A model generated the notes under the pieces. It had not been told where the DNA came from. It ran no database searches and was given only the letters and a program-made list of their open reading frames with translations. The position numbers were made by a program, and so were the translations under genes. Below, one piece after another: positions 7,581 through 16,149 of a stretch of 25,053 bases of DNA. The first letter of the stretch is position 1. The number at the start of each line of letters is the position of its first letter. The stretch comes from an uncultured Porphyromonadaceae bacterium (GTDB lineage Bacteria > Bacteroidota > Bacteroidia > Bacteroidales > Muribaculaceae), in contig CABUVO010000043.1 of the NCBI GenBank assembly GCA_902495075.1, positions 1 through 25,053 of the forward strand, in the 5' to 3' direction.

Positions 7581-8639
7581 TTATTTTGACACTGTCACTT
7601 TCATGCCGTTTGCGAGGCGGGACTGCCCTGAAACCACGACAGTAGCTCCGGGTTCGACTCCGCTTATAAGCTCGTAAGAATCGCCAAGACGCTGTCCGAG
7701 TTCAACTTTGTTGTAACTTACGGTGCCGTCGGGATTGTAGACATATACATAGTGGTTGCCGGATCCAGTCTGCTTAACCACGGCTTTGTCGGGTACAACC
7801 ACGCGGCGTGCAGTCCCAAGGCTTAGTTCTACGCGTCCGAACATGCCGGGAAGAATACGGTTGTCGGAATTGGGAAGTGTCACTTCTACTCCGAATGTGC
7901 GTGATGCCTGGTCAATAGTTGGAGATACCAGGGTTACAGTGCCGTTGAAAATTTCATCGCCATAAGTGTCGAAGGTCACGATGGCTGGCATTCCACGTCT
8001 TACTTTGGAAAGTTCGCTTTCAGAGATGTTTATTACAATCTTGACTGGCTGTGTGCGTGCCACGGTCAGGATCGGGAGAGAACCGGTCATATCTCCCGGA
8101 TCATAATTGCGGACAGTCACGACTCCAGATATTGGGGAGGTCAACACTGTGTTTTCCGTGATATTACGCAAGGCACGCTGTGCTGAAGCCACAGCATTCT
8201 TGGCGTTGATAAGCTGAGTCTCCATCTGGTCAACCTGTTGTTTTGTCCCTCCGCCGATCTTAAAAAGTTCGAGAGCGCGGTTGTAGTCAACCTCAATATT
8301 CTTAAGATTTGCCTTGGCGTTGTCGAGTTGCAGCTGATAGCTTGTGGTGTTGACATCGTCCATTACCACAAGTTTCTGCCCTGCAGAAACTCTCATACCT
8401 TCATCCACAAGAATCTGTTTGATTCTGTTGGGAGCAGAAGAAGAAATATTGTTTATGAGTTCCGGTTCAACAGTTGCAGTATAGTTGCCTATCTGGTTAA
8501 CTTCGCGGTCGTTGACCTGCATTGTCTTTACTACTGGGGCTGCCTCTTTCTGTGTTTCTGAATTTTCTTTGTCGCTACCGGAGCAAGCACCGAGCAGCAG
8601 GAGTGCGAAGGCAGCGGATGTGAGAAATATTTTGTTCAT
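7581..8639 (-). CDS. RND efflux periplasmic adaptor (membrane fusion protein), lipoprotein
   Basis: This 352-residue protein has a lipoprotein signal ending LLLLGAC (lipid-carrying C19), which would anchor it to a membrane facing the periplasm. The order of parts is typical of AcrA-like adaptors: a split lipoyl-like domain (VDEGMRVSAGQKLVVMDD, later LTSPISGVVTVRNYDPGD), a central alpha-helical hairpin at roughly residues 95-160, then beta-barrel and membrane-proximal domains (GDEIFNGTVTLVSPTID, LPGMFGRVELSLG). It bridges the RND trimer and the outer-membrane channel. Its gene starts 11 bases after the channel gene ends, implying co-transcription. The length is typical. The assignment is firm at family level; pump specificity is not known. 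Confidence 0.92.
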   Translation of the reverse strand: MNKIFLTSAAFALLLLGACSGSDKENSETQKEAAPVVKTMQVNDREVNQIGNYTATVEPELINNISSSAPNRIKQILVDEGMRVSAGQKLVVMDDVNTTSYQLQLDNAKANLKNIEVDYNRALELFKIGGGTKQQVDQMETQLINAKNAVASAQRALRNITENTVLTSPISGVVTVRNYDPGDMTGSLPILTVARTQPVKIVINISESELSKVRRGMPAIVTFDTYGDEIFNGTVTLVSPTIDQASRTFGVEVTLPNSDNRILPGMFGRVELSLGTARRVVVPDKAVVKQTGSGNHYVYVYNPDGTVSYNKVELGQRLGDSYELISGVEPGATVVVSGQSRLANGMKVTVSK

Positions 8640-8650
8640 GACGATATGTT

Positions 8651-10003
8651 TTAGCGTGTGGAAATTGTTGAATAAGCCTGGTCTTTGCCAAGTAGTTTGT
8701 CAAGTTCACTTGTTGAGACAAGGTAATTGTAGATACTCTGAAGATATGCTAACTGTGCGGATGTATTAGCAAGCTCACTGTCGCGGAGGTTAAGATATGT
8801 CGCCGCTCCGATTTCAAAGCTTTTCTGCATTATTTCATAGGCTTTTGCCGCTTGGCGCATTCCTTCTTCACTTGCAGAGATCTGTTTGACCTGTTTGTTT
8901 ATGTTGTCAAGAGCAAGGTCAACCTGCATGTTGAGAGAGTTCACGAGATTTTCTCTTTGAAATTCCAGCTCTTTAAGTTGGATCTGGGCTTGCTTGACAC
9001 CGTAATATTTAGAGCCCCCGGAGAATATTGGCACCTGAATGGCTACACCTACATTTGAATATGGATTGAACTCCTGATTTTTAAGGGCATTGCCATTGCT
9101 GAGGGCATTCCAGTTGATATTGTATGTTACAGCAAGAGTGGGAATCCAGGCGAATTTCTTAAGCGTCACATTCTGACGGGCCATATCTGTCTGGATATCG
9201 AGTGAACGCAAAGAAGTGTTGTCGGCAAGAGATCTGTTGAGCGCAGCAGTGTAACCGAACATATCGCTCTGCATTTGTTTAAGCGTTACATCCGGCATTA
9301 CTTCTACTGTTGAATCCATACCCATCAGCACTTTGAGTTGCAGCTGACATTGACGCACGGCAATATCTGCCTGGAGAAGTTCCGGCTCTACATTGGTTAC
9401 CTGCACCTGACTGCGGAGCACGTCGTATTCAGAAGCGGTGCCTTGTTCGAATTGTTTTTTATAAACATCCGCGTTAATTTTTGCAATTTCGTAATTTTGA
9501 CGGATCACATCGCGTGAAGCGATTGCGAGGAGGAGGCTGTAATAAGCCTGATTCACGTTGTTTACCATATCAAGACGTGAGGCGCGAGCTGATTCAAGCG
9601 TGGAAAGGATCTGAGTGTCAGATATATTGATGGATTTCCAAAGCGCGGCATTCACAATAGGCATTGCTGCCGAAAACCCGAAATTCCACATATTGTCCGT
9701 ACCCATCTTGATTTTGTTGGATTGCCCACCCATGTTGAGGCTCATGGTCTGCAATTCGATGGTGCGTTGATATGCTCCGGAGAAATCGATTGAGGGAAAA
9801 AGGTTTGCTATAACCTCTTTCTTTGAATAATCAACGCGTTTTACTTCCAGGTCTGCAACCCGGATGGTGGGATTGTCTTGCAATGCTATTGATATGCATT
9901 GCTCCCGTGATAATCTCAGCGTGTCGGCAGGAGCCGACTGCGCCATTGCTGCCATTGACAACAACAACGATAACATCGCTAAAACTGATCTTCTGACTGT
10001 CAT
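8651..10003 (-). CDS. TolC-family outer-membrane efflux channel
   Basis: This 450-residue protein has an N-terminal signal peptide ending near AAMAQ. The mature part begins LRLSREQCISIALQDNPTIRVADLEV, the characteristic opening of the outer-membrane efflux protein domain. Two long helical repeats follow, with heptad-rich segments such as FEQGTASEYDVLRSQVQVTN in the first half and FEIGAATYLNLRDSELANT in the second. This is the duplicated layout of TolC/OprM. It would trimerise as the exit duct for the adjacent adaptor and RND pump. It lies 34 bases after the regulator stop and 11 bases before the adaptor, consistent with one operon read from the regulator promoter. Confidence 0.92.
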   Translation of the reverse strand: MTVRRSVLAMLSLLLSMAAMAQSAPADTLRLSREQCISIALQDNPTIRVADLEVKRVDYSKKEVIANLFPSIDFSGAYQRTIELQTMSLNMGGQSNKIKMGTDNMWNFGFSAAMPIVNAALWKSINISDTQILSTLESARASRLDMVNNVNQAYYSLLLAIASRDVIRQNYEIAKINADVYKKQFEQGTASEYDVLRSQVQVTNVEPELLQADIAVRQCQLQLKVLMGMDSTVEVMPDVTLKQMQSDMFGYTAALNRSLADNTSLRSLDIQTDMARQNVTLKKFAWIPTLAVTYNINWNALSNGNALKNQEFNPYSNVGVAIQVPIFSGGSKYYGVKQAQIQLKELEFQRENLVNSLNMQVDLALDNINKQVKQISASEEGMRQAAKAYEIMQKSFEIGAATYLNLRDSELANTSAQLAYLQSIYNYLVSTSELDKLLGKDQAYSTISTR

Positions 10004-10037
10004 TTGATTATGAATAAGATTTAAATTGTTATTGTAT

Positions 10038-10676
10038 TCAAGAGGCCTTCGTCATGTCATTCTTGTGTATGTTCTCAAGAATAATCATCCCTTTCTGTGA
10101 TGCAATGCTTCGAAGGAAACTCATACAGACGGTGTCGAAAGCTTCGGAAAGCTTCACATCGGCAGGTAGAAACTCTTCCATGCGTTTGAGTGATTCCATC
10201 TGTATTCGGAACATTCTGAAAAGAATAGGGTAATTGACATCGGAACGGAATACACCTTGTTCAAGTCCTTCTTCGAATGCTTTCATCATGTTTGTCTGCC
10301 ATGTATCAGACTGATTGTCGTATACCGGTCTGAGTTTTGCATATGAAGAATCCATATCGCGGAAGAAATCGGTGCTTGCTTGCTCCATAATGCGTTGCAA
10401 TGTCTTGAAAACGAGATAAAAGGCTTCCATGATGGTTTCCGATTCTTGGAATATGCGCATCACCGTGTTTATATGCTCTTTATGATAATATCCAATAACG
10501 GCCTTAAGCATTTCCTCTTTGCTGTCAAAGATCTCGTAAAGGGTACGTTTTGACATTGACAGAGTTGAGGCAACCTTGTCCATGGTAGTTACCTTCATGC
10601 CGTTTTTTAATATGATCGGAAGTATCGCTTTCAGAAGGTTTTCATATGCCTCATGCGAAATTGAATTCTGTTCCAT
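10038..10676 (-). CDS. TetR/AcrR-family transcriptional repressor of the efflux operon
   Basis: This 212-residue protein starts MEQNSISHEAYENLLKAI. The N-terminal helix-turn-helix is in VTTMDKVASTLSMSKRTLYEIFDSKEEMLKAVI, the classical TetR pattern with a TLY recognition helix, followed by an all-helical ligand-binding and dimerisation domain. It heads the efflux gene cluster and probably represses its own operon until a toxic ligand binds. An in-frame upstream TTG at 10709 would add 11 residues, but that codon overlaps the -7 box TAACTTTG at 10707-10714, so the ATG at 10676 is the better start. A perfect inverted repeat at 10721-10753 lies where an operator is expected. The ligand is unknown. 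Confidence 0.9.
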   Translation of the reverse strand: MEQNSISHEAYENLLKAILPIILKNGMKVTTMDKVASTLSMSKRTLYEIFDSKEEMLKAVIGYYHKEHINTVMRIFQESETIMEAFYLVFKTLQRIMEQASTDFFRDMDSSYAKLRPVYDNQSDTWQTNMMKAFEEGLEQGVFRSDVNYPILFRMFRIQMESLKRMEEFLPADVKLSEAFDTVCMSFLRSIASQKGMIILENIHKNDMTKAS

Positions 10677-10706
10677 GAAATGGTTTCTAAGATGGAAAAA
10701 CAATCG

Positions 10707-10714
10707 CAAAGTTA
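10707..10714 (-). promoter_or_regulatory. -7 box of the efflux operon promoter
   Basis: The minus strand reads TAACTTTG, an exact match to the Bacteroidetes -7 consensus TAnnTTTG, giving a leader of about 25 bases before the regulator ATG. The -33 region would fall near 10734-10737, inside the loop of the palindrome at 10721-10753, where no clear TTTG is present. Confidence 0.6.
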
Positions 10715-10720
10715 AATAAA

Positions 10721-10753
10721 AAAACTGAAAACCCTAAAAAAGTTTTCAGTTTT
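10721..10753 (-). terminator. 12-base perfect inverted repeat: terminator of tdh and/or repressor operator
   Basis: The arms AAAACTGAAAAC and GTTTTCAGTTTT are perfect complements separated by nine bases. Read on the minus strand, the hairpin follows the threonine dehydrogenase stop by about 60 bases and is followed by TTTATTT, which suits an intrinsic terminator. It also overlaps the -33 region of the efflux promoter, the right place for a dimeric TetR-family operator. The two roles are not exclusive. Confidence 0.65.
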
Positions 10754-10811
10754 ATTCATAAATATCAATATAAAAATTTTAAATTAACAAAATTTAAAGA
10801 ATTATAATGAT

Positions 10812-11765
10812 TTAGAGGAGTTTCTTTTCGAGGTTGATGAGCATGTCGCGGGTCATGGCATCAAGGTCGTATTCGGGTTTCCATCCCCACTCTTCGCGTG
10901 CGCAAGTGTCGTCGAGGCTGTCGGGCCAAGAGTCTGCTATCTTCTGACGTAGGGGATCAAGCTCATATGTCATCTTGAACTCCGGACGATACTCCCGGAT
11001 TTTATTGTAGATTATTTCCGGATCAAAGCTCATTGACGCGATGTTGAAGGAATTGCGATGTTTGAGCTTTGTCGGATCCGCTTCCATGATTTCAATTGCT
11101 GCGCGCAATGCGTCGGGCATATACATCATGTCCATAAAGGTGCCCGGTTTCAAAGGACATTTGAATTCCTCACCTTTTACTGCCGAATAATATATGTCAA
11201 CGGCATAGTCGGTGGTGCCACCACCGGGAGGAGCTACATATGATATCAATCCGGGGAATCGCACTGAACGGGTATCGACTCCGAAACGACGCGCATAATA
11301 ATCGGAAAGCATCTCACCGGTGACTTTTGTGACGCCGTATATGGTTTCAGGACGCTGGATCGTGTCTTGCGGAGTCTTTGTGTGTGGAGTGTCGGGACCG
11401 AAAGAACCGATACTGCTCGGAGTGAAGAGTGCGCATCCTTTCTCTCTTGAAATCTCAAGACAATTGTAGAGTCCGCCAACACCTATCTTCCAGGCAAGCT
11501 GTGGTTTTGCCTCAGCTACAGCCGATAGAAGGGCGGCGAGATTGTAAATTGTATCAATATTGTATTTCTCAATTGCTTCAGCTATCTGAGACGGATTTGT
11601 GATATCCACAATCATCGACGGACCGCTTTCTGCAAGTTCTCCCTTGGGCTCGGCTCCCGGAATGTATCCGGCAACAACATTGCCTGTGGGATATTCTTTA
11701 CGGAGGCGCATTGTAAGCTCAGAACCTATCTGGCCGGTGGCTCCAATAATCAGAATATTTTTCAT
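10812..11765 (-). CDS. L-threonine 3-dehydrogenase, short-chain (epimerase-like) type
   Basis: This 317-residue NAD-dependent SDR enzyme probably oxidises L-threonine to 2-amino-3-ketobutyrate. It opens MKNILIIGATGQIGSEL, with the GxxGxxG nucleotide motif at residues 8-14. It carries NLAALLSAVAE, TPSSIGSFGP and the catalytic YGVTK pair (Y143, K147). SIGSFGP and PGTFMDMMYMPDA are features I associate with the UDP-galactose-epimerase-like threonine dehydrogenases of bacteria and archaea. The assignment is strongly supported by the divergent neighbour, which encodes the next pathway enzyme. An in-frame ATG 58 codons upstream gives a poorly conserved hydrophobic extension that overlaps the promoter and even the neighbour's start, so the ATG at 11765 was chosen. 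The alternative would be a generic NAD-dependent epimerase. Confidence 0.85.
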   Translation of the reverse strand: MKNILIIGATGQIGSELTMRLRKEYPTGNVVAGYIPGAEPKGELAESGPSMIVDITNPSQIAEAIEKYNIDTIYNLAALLSAVAEAKPQLAWKIGVGGLYNCLEISREKGCALFTPSSIGSFGPDTPHTKTPQDTIQRPETIYGVTKVTGEMLSDYYARRFGVDTRSVRFPGLISYVAPPGGGTTDYAVDIYYSAVKGEEFKCPLKPGTFMDMMYMPDALRAAIEIMEADPTKLKHRNSFNIASMSFDPEIIYNKIREYRPEFKMTYELDPLRQKIADSWPDSLDDTCAREEWGWKPEYDLDAMTRDMLINLEKKLL

Positions 11766-11792
11766 GACATAAAACTCGGTTAGATTTATTTG

Positions 11793-11800
11793 CAAATTTA
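11793..11800 (-). promoter_or_regulatory. -7 box for the threonine dehydrogenase gene
   Basis: The minus strand reads TAAATTTG, an exact TAnnTTTG match 28 bases upstream of the chosen ATG. No good -33 box is seen at the usual distance. It supports the short start for the dehydrogenase. Confidence 0.5.
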
Positions 11801-11822
11801 TATAAAATTCATAAATAATCGT

Positions 11823-11830
11823 TAACTTTG
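11823..11830 (+). promoter_or_regulatory. -7 box for the glycine C-acetyltransferase gene
   Basis: TAACTTTG matches the consensus exactly, giving a leader of about 90 bases before the ATG at 11930. The -33 region (near 11799-11803) is AT-rich without a clear TTTG. The leader contains a 24-codon basic ORF (11844-11918) made largely of the repeat at 11847-11880. Confidence 0.5.
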
Positions 11831-11846
11831 GAGAAAATATTGTATG

Positions 11847-11880
11847 GAAAAGGTAAAAGGGAATAGGGAAAAGGGGAAAG
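11847..11880 (+). repeat. Purine-rich repeat in the kbl leader
   Basis: AAAAGGTAAAAGGGAATAGG and the following AAAAGGGG resemble the core of the 83-base element at 24711-24793, which reads AAAGGTTATAGGGAATAGG. The stretch lies within the predicted untranslated leader. Pyrimidine-rich relatives occur on the plus strand at 18320-18357. Confidence 0.5.
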
Positions 11881-11929
11881 GCAATAAGAGAGATGTTAGA
11901 AGTAATACCAGAATTTAAATACCATAATA

Positions 11930-13123
11930 ATGTACACAAAATTTCAGGAGCATCTGCAGAAAGAGCTTCAGGGCATCAAAGATGCCGGTCTTTACAAAAA
12001 TGAAAGAGTTATCGTCACTCCTCAGAGTTCCGATATCGAGGTTGAGAACGTGAAAGGGGAAGTGCTGAACTTCTGTGCCAACAACTATCTCGGTCTTGCC
12101 GACAACAGCCGTCTGATAGAGGCTGCCAAACGTGCGATGGATAACCGTGGTTACGGAATGTCGTCAGTGCGTTTCATCTGTGGCACACAGGACTTGCATA
12201 AAGAGTTGGAGGCTGCTATCAGTGATTATTTCAAAACAGAAGACACGATTCTTTATGCCGCTTGTTTCGATGCTAACGGTGGTCTTTTCGAACCTCTTTT
12301 CACTGAGGAAGATGCTATCATATCTGATTCTTTGAATCATGCTTCTATCATCGACGGTGTGCGTCTTTGCAAGGCGAAACGTTTCCGTTATAAGAATGCT
12401 GATATGGAAGATCTCGAACGTTGCCTGAAGGAGGCTGCGGATTGCCGCTTCAAGGTTATTGCTACAGACGGGGTGTTCTCAATGGATGGAAATGTAGCTC
12501 CAATGGACAAGATCTGTGAGCTTGCCGAGAAATATGATGCATTGGTAATGGTTGACGAAAGTCATTCAGCAGGAGTGGTCGGCGCAACAGGTCATGGCGT
12601 GGCTGAGAAATATGATTGCTACGGCAAGATTGATATCTTCACCGGGACGCTTGGTAAGTCGTTTGGTGGAGCGATGGGTGGTTTCACAACCGGTCGCAAA
12701 GAGATAATAGACATGCTTCGTCAGCGTTCTCGTCCTTATCTTTTCTCCAATTCTGTTGCTCCTTCGATCGTGGGTGCAAGCATTGAGATGTTCAAGATGC
12801 TCGGGGAGTCTGATTCACTTCACGACACTCTTATGGAGAATGTTGAATACTTCCGCACAAAAATGCTTGATGCAGGTTTCGATATCAAGCCTACGCAAAG
12901 TGCCATCTGCGCTGTGATGCTCTATGATGCTAAGCTTTCACAGGATTTTGCTGCTGAAATGCAGAAAGAGGGTATATATGTTACAGGTTTCTATTATCCG
13001 GTCGTGCCCAAGGATCAGGCGCGTATTCGCGTGCAGCTTTCTGCCGCCCATACCCGCGAGCAACTCGACAAGGCGATAGCAGCCTTCATCAAAGTTGGCA
13101 AAAAACTCGGAGTGCTTAAGTAA
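11930..13123 (+). CDS. kbl: Glycine C-acetyltransferase (2-amino-3-ketobutyrate CoA ligase)
   Basis: This 397-residue PLP enzyme of the alpha-oxoamine synthase family cleaves 2-amino-3-ketobutyrate with CoA to glycine and acetyl-CoA. The N-terminus contains NFCANNYLGLADN and YGMSSVRFICGTQDLHKELE, hallmarks of this family. VMVDESHSAGVVGATGHGV holds the PLP-contacting aspartate and histidine. TGTLGKSFGGAMGG holds the Schiff-base lysine (K243). The length matches E. coli Kbl (398 residues, from memory). The divergently transcribed neighbour encodes threonine dehydrogenase, so the pair degrades threonine to glycine. 8-amino-7-oxononanoate synthase is a relative, but the context and the RFICGTQ region favour Kbl. 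A strong terminator follows. Confidence 0.93.
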   Translation: MYTKFQEHLQKELQGIKDAGLYKNERVIVTPQSSDIEVENVKGEVLNFCANNYLGLADNSRLIEAAKRAMDNRGYGMSSVRFICGTQDLHKELEAAISDYFKTEDTILYAACFDANGGLFEPLFTEEDAIISDSLNHASIIDGVRLCKAKRFRYKNADMEDLERCLKEAADCRFKVIATDGVFSMDGNVAPMDKICELAEKYDALVMVDESHSAGVVGATGHGVAEKYDCYGKIDIFTGTLGKSFGGAMGGFTTGRKEIIDMLRQRSRPYLFSNSVAPSIVGASIEMFKMLGESDSLHDTLMENVEYFRTKMLDAGFDIKPTQSAICAVMLYDAKLSQDFAAEMQKEGIYVTGFYYPVVPKDQARIRVQLSAAHTREQLDKAIAAFIKVGKKLGVLK

Positions 13124-13162
13124 AATACAAGACAGATAATATAATCATAGACTGAAAATCAT

Positions 13163-13197
13163 AAAAAGCTTCTGTGCAGATTGCACAGAAGCTTTTT
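13163..13197. terminator. Bidirectional intrinsic terminator between kbl and the porin gene
   Basis: A perfect 16-base-pair stem (AAAAAGCTTCTGTGCA and its complement) with a GAT loop has A and T tracts on both sides. It lies 40 bases after the kbl stop and about 30 bases from the stop of the convergent porin gene, so it can end both transcripts. Confidence 0.85.
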
Positions 13198-13228
13198 CTA
13201 TGATTTTAAGCAGCGTTATGGCAATTCC

Positions 13229-15280
13229 TTAATTAGCGAAGTCTATCGACAGTCCGAAGCGGAGTTGGCGCGGGTCGATAGGGTAATGGGGGAGAGAGAA
13301 GTAATTTTTTCCGAAAAGCCCCTGATTCACATGGCTCCACAACACGAAGAACCTGACTTTATATAGCTTTGCGGTGACATAGGCGTTTGCCACTGCGAAG
13401 TTTCCAACCCATATCGGATTCTCGCCTTGCACGTGGAAAGACATGGTTGCGGGTTGATAGTTGTAGCCACGATATTTGGTGTAATAATCGCAATCAACGC
13501 CGAGCTGCATGTGGAGCACGCGGAATGCGGTGAATCCGAGGAACATGTTGCTGTAGACGCTAAGAGTAGGGAGAGGTATCACATCCTGATTGGATGAGAC
13601 CTGATAGGTAACAGTGTTGTTCCAGTTCCATATTCCGAATTTAAGTTTCTGTTCGATGGAAGCGGAAAAGATCTGGACGCTGCCGCCATATTGTTCGGGC
13701 ACGGATGAAGGATTGAAATAAACGCAATTCTGAATATTTTCAACTCCAGCGCGAAGATCTGTTTTTGTCCATGGAATATGCAGATGTCCGCCCACGCGGA
13801 AGGAGCGTGTTTTGCCGAAATCATTGTTCCAGATGAAATGGTTTGATACGTAGTTGCGGAGCAGGTATGACGGAGTTTGGTTGCGGAAGAAGCCTTCGGC
13901 GGAAATGCGCACAGTATCTTTGCCGAGTCGAAAACGAGTCTCGACATATCCGTCGATGTCTATATCTCCCGCTGCGTCACCCATTAGTCCGAATTTGGCA
14001 TTCGCAGCGTATCTGAGCAAGGAGCCTTTCATCTTTTCGAGGCGACCGCCAATCCAGAGGCGGTTTCTTTTTTTCTCCGGTTCGAAGTTGAATCCTTCCG
14101 GAAGAGGAGTTACTTCTGCCGGCTCTTCAGAAGGTTCCGGCAAAAGATAAGACTGCTTGAATCTGTCGAATTCATATGTCGCGTATGCGGAAAGACCGAA
14201 CTTAGCCCATTTCTGGAAGCCCTCGATCATCGAGATTCCAACGGTGTTGGAGAATGACCAATAATGAGTGTTGTCAAGTGTGAAATCAGGATTGAAATAT
14301 GTATTTGCCCAGAATGTAGAAGCCTCATCAGCGCGGGTATTCTTGAATGTGTGGTGATTGTATTTATAATCAAAGGCATAAATGATTTTCGTGACGGGCA
14401 CAAGAGTGCGACGCTCCACTGTGTCACCCTCCTGCGTGTCGTCGCGCCAGAAGCCTATCTTATATGCATGCGACATATAAAACTCTGCACCCACAAGTCG
14501 GTTCTGTGCGCCGTTTAGGCGCGTAGGAATACTCTTTGGTTCGATTTTGTCGACGCCTCCCTGCAATACTGCCGGATCTTCGATATATAGATCATCCGTT
14601 ATACCACCGTTTTCCTGGTTCTGAGAATTATAATGATTGAGGAAAGCTTGCATTTCGTAATGGTCGGTGGTGTAATATCCCTGGAATCCATAAATGAGAT
14701 TCTTGGCTGCCTGACTATTGTATGCCCCTTTTGTATAGAGATAGTCGATGTTGGCACCAATTCCTATCTTTCGGTTCACATTCCCGGCGAAGACACCTTT
14801 AAGACGGTCGGTGTGGTTATCGCGGTTGCCCCCGAAATTATAAGACAAGAGGGTCATGGGAATATAGACATTGTAGAATTTCTCTCTGTTGAATGTTGGC
14901 AGCCAGTAATTCAACGCATCTTCAAACATGAATGCGGATGGCTGCGGACGTTGGAAATAAAGCATGTTTATTCCCTCCGCTGCAAAAGAGCCGGTTGTTG
15001 CCCATGCATCGGAATTCATCGCCGGCACAAACTGTCGCTGGTAATTGTAAAGCAGGGTATCAATCGTTGACTCTTCATGAGTGCCAAGTGGATATGACAA
15101 TTTCCATGCATTGCCCGGCTTGTATGTTTCTTTTTTTGTTTCCGAATCTTTGTTAGAGAGTCCGGGCATACGATCGCTTCCTCCACTATGTTCTCCAGTG
15201 CGCGACATAGGGCGCTGTCCCTGTGCAAACAAGGGAAAAAGAGAGAGAAGAAGCAGTATTATAGTTTTATTCAGATTCAT
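13229..15280 (-). CDS. Putative outer-membrane porin (Bacteroidetes Porin_10-like)
   Basis: This 683-residue protein has a signal peptide (MNLNKTIILLLLSLFPLFAQG). The rest shows alternating, aromatic-rich beta strands with many W, Y and F residues, as in a large outer-membrane barrel. Segments such as RMPGLSNKDSETKKET, WKLSYPLGTHEESTIDT and YNVYIPMTLLSYNFGGNRD, and the barrel end LRQLRFGLSIDF, resemble the putative porin family common in Bacteroidetes. There is no plug domain, so it is not a TonB-dependent receptor. It is monocistronic and convergent with kbl. A -7 box lies 19 bases upstream of the start codon. The transported solute is unknown. Confidence 0.75.
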   Translation of the reverse strand: MNLNKTIILLLLSLFPLFAQGQRPMSRTGEHSGGSDRMPGLSNKDSETKKETYKPGNAWKLSYPLGTHEESTIDTLLYNYQRQFVPAMNSDAWATTGSFAAEGINMLYFQRPQPSAFMFEDALNYWLPTFNREKFYNVYIPMTLLSYNFGGNRDNHTDRLKGVFAGNVNRKIGIGANIDYLYTKGAYNSQAAKNLIYGFQGYYTTDHYEMQAFLNHYNSQNQENGGITDDLYIEDPAVLQGGVDKIEPKSIPTRLNGAQNRLVGAEFYMSHAYKIGFWRDDTQEGDTVERRTLVPVTKIIYAFDYKYNHHTFKNTRADEASTFWANTYFNPDFTLDNTHYWSFSNTVGISMIEGFQKWAKFGLSAYATYEFDRFKQSYLLPEPSEEPAEVTPLPEGFNFEPEKKRNRLWIGGRLEKMKGSLLRYAANAKFGLMGDAAGDIDIDGYVETRFRLGKDTVRISAEGFFRNQTPSYLLRNYVSNHFIWNNDFGKTRSFRVGGHLHIPWTKTDLRAGVENIQNCVYFNPSSVPEQYGGSVQIFSASIEQKLKFGIWNWNNTVTYQVSSNQDVIPLPTLSVYSNMFLGFTAFRVLHMQLGVDCDYYTKYRGYNYQPATMSFHVQGENPIWVGNFAVANAYVTAKLYKVRFFVLWSHVNQGLFGKNYFSLPHYPIDPRQLRFGLSIDFAN

Positions 15281-15298
15281 CTTGATTCATTGAGATGA

Positions 15299-15333
15299 CA
15301 AAGTTAGTAAAAAACGCCAATATATAAAACAAA
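15299..15333 (-). promoter_or_regulatory. Promoter of the putative porin gene
   Basis: The minus strand shows TAACTTTG (15299-15306), an exact -7 match, and TTTG (15330-15333) at a slightly long 23-base spacing. The ATG at 15280 lies just downstream, giving a very short leader. Confidence 0.55.
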
Positions 15334-15457
15334 ACAAAGCCGGGGTTTCACAACTCCAACTTTGTTTTAGCATTAAAAATTTCTTTCTAATACCATGAAT
15401 AAAACACAGTGCAAATACAATAATCGTAACTATATAACATATGAGATGCTGAAAATG

Positions 15458-15489
15458 TTTCTTATTATGAGATTATTTTGCTAAATTTG
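15458..15489 (+). promoter_or_regulatory. Promoter of the beta-barrel/SufT/LpxH operon
   Basis: TTTC (15458-15461), a 20-base spacer and TAAATTTG (15482-15489) match the -33/-7 pattern. The expected leader before the ATG at 15516 is about 20 bases. 15307-15457 contains nothing else recognisable apart from the porin -33 box. Confidence 0.6.
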
Positions 15490-15515
15490 CATATCAATAT
15501 TAAAAATTTTTATTT

Positions 15516-16133
15516 ATGAAAAATTTCAAACATCTGATTATCATAGCCCTGATGGCAGTTTTTGCATGTAGTCAGGCTAATGCAGAATTTCGTTTCGGCA
15601 TCAAGGCGGGTCTAAACGTCAATAAATTACATCTGTCTGAGTTACCTGCAAATTTCTCTTCCGACAATCAATGCGGGTTTACAGCCGGTGTAATGACTGA
15701 GTTCACAGTTCCAATTATAGGAATCGGATTCGATTTGTCTCTTATGTACACTCACATGAACAATGATATCAATGAGGGAGTAAATGAAGGCAGTATTGGC
15801 AAGAATTTTCTTGAAATACCATTGAATCTTAAATATAAGCTCAAACTTCCGGTGGTTTCCTCTTTCATGGTTCCAATGATTTATACGGGACCGACAATGG
15901 CTCTCAAACTTGACAAGAGCACATTTCAAGGATTTGAGAACAAGACTGTTCAGATGGGTTGGAACTTGGGGCTCGGTCTCGAATTCGTGAAACATCTTCA
16001 GATTAGCGGTGGTTACACTTTCGGTATGAACAACGTGGCAAAGAAAATTCCGGCTGTCAATAATAATCTAAATATTGGCAACATCAAGGTCAAGAATAAT
16101 TATTGGACAATTACTGCCGCATATCTCTTCTAA
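15516..16133 (+). CDS. Outer-membrane beta-barrel protein (PorT-like), first paralogue
   Basis: This 205-residue protein has a signal peptide cleaved after SQANA. The mature part starts EFRFGIKAGLNVNKLHLSE, the usual opening of the small Bacteroidetes barrel domain (outer membrane protein beta-barrel, PorT-like). About eight amphipathic strands follow, ending KNNYWTITAAYLF with a C-terminal phenylalanine typical of outer-membrane insertion signals. It is followed 16 bases later by a paralogue with the same plan (EFRWGPTAGINISELYW), so the pair arose by duplication. No catalytic motif is visible and the function is unknown. The order with SufT-like and LpxH-like genes suggests a housekeeping envelope operon. 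Confidence 0.8.
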   Translation: MKNFKHLIIIALMAVFACSQANAEFRFGIKAGLNVNKLHLSELPANFSSDNQCGFTAGVMTEFTVPIIGIGFDLSLMYTHMNNDINEGVNEGSIGKNFLEIPLNLKYKLKLPVVSSFMVPMIYTGPTMALKLDKSTFQGFENKTVQMGWNLGLGLEFVKHLQISGGYTFGMNNVAKKIPAVNNNLNIGNIKVKNNYWTITAAYLF

Positions 16134-16149
16134 TGATTAATTATTTGAA

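Noticed and set aside
10677..10709. TTG start for the TetR-family regulator
   Set aside because: The codon overlaps the -7 promoter box; the ATG at 10676 gives a normal protein.
11766..11939. 58-codon N-terminal extension of the threonine dehydrogenase
   Set aside because: It covers the divergent promoter region and the kbl start, and the Rossmann motif starts properly at the ATG at 11765.
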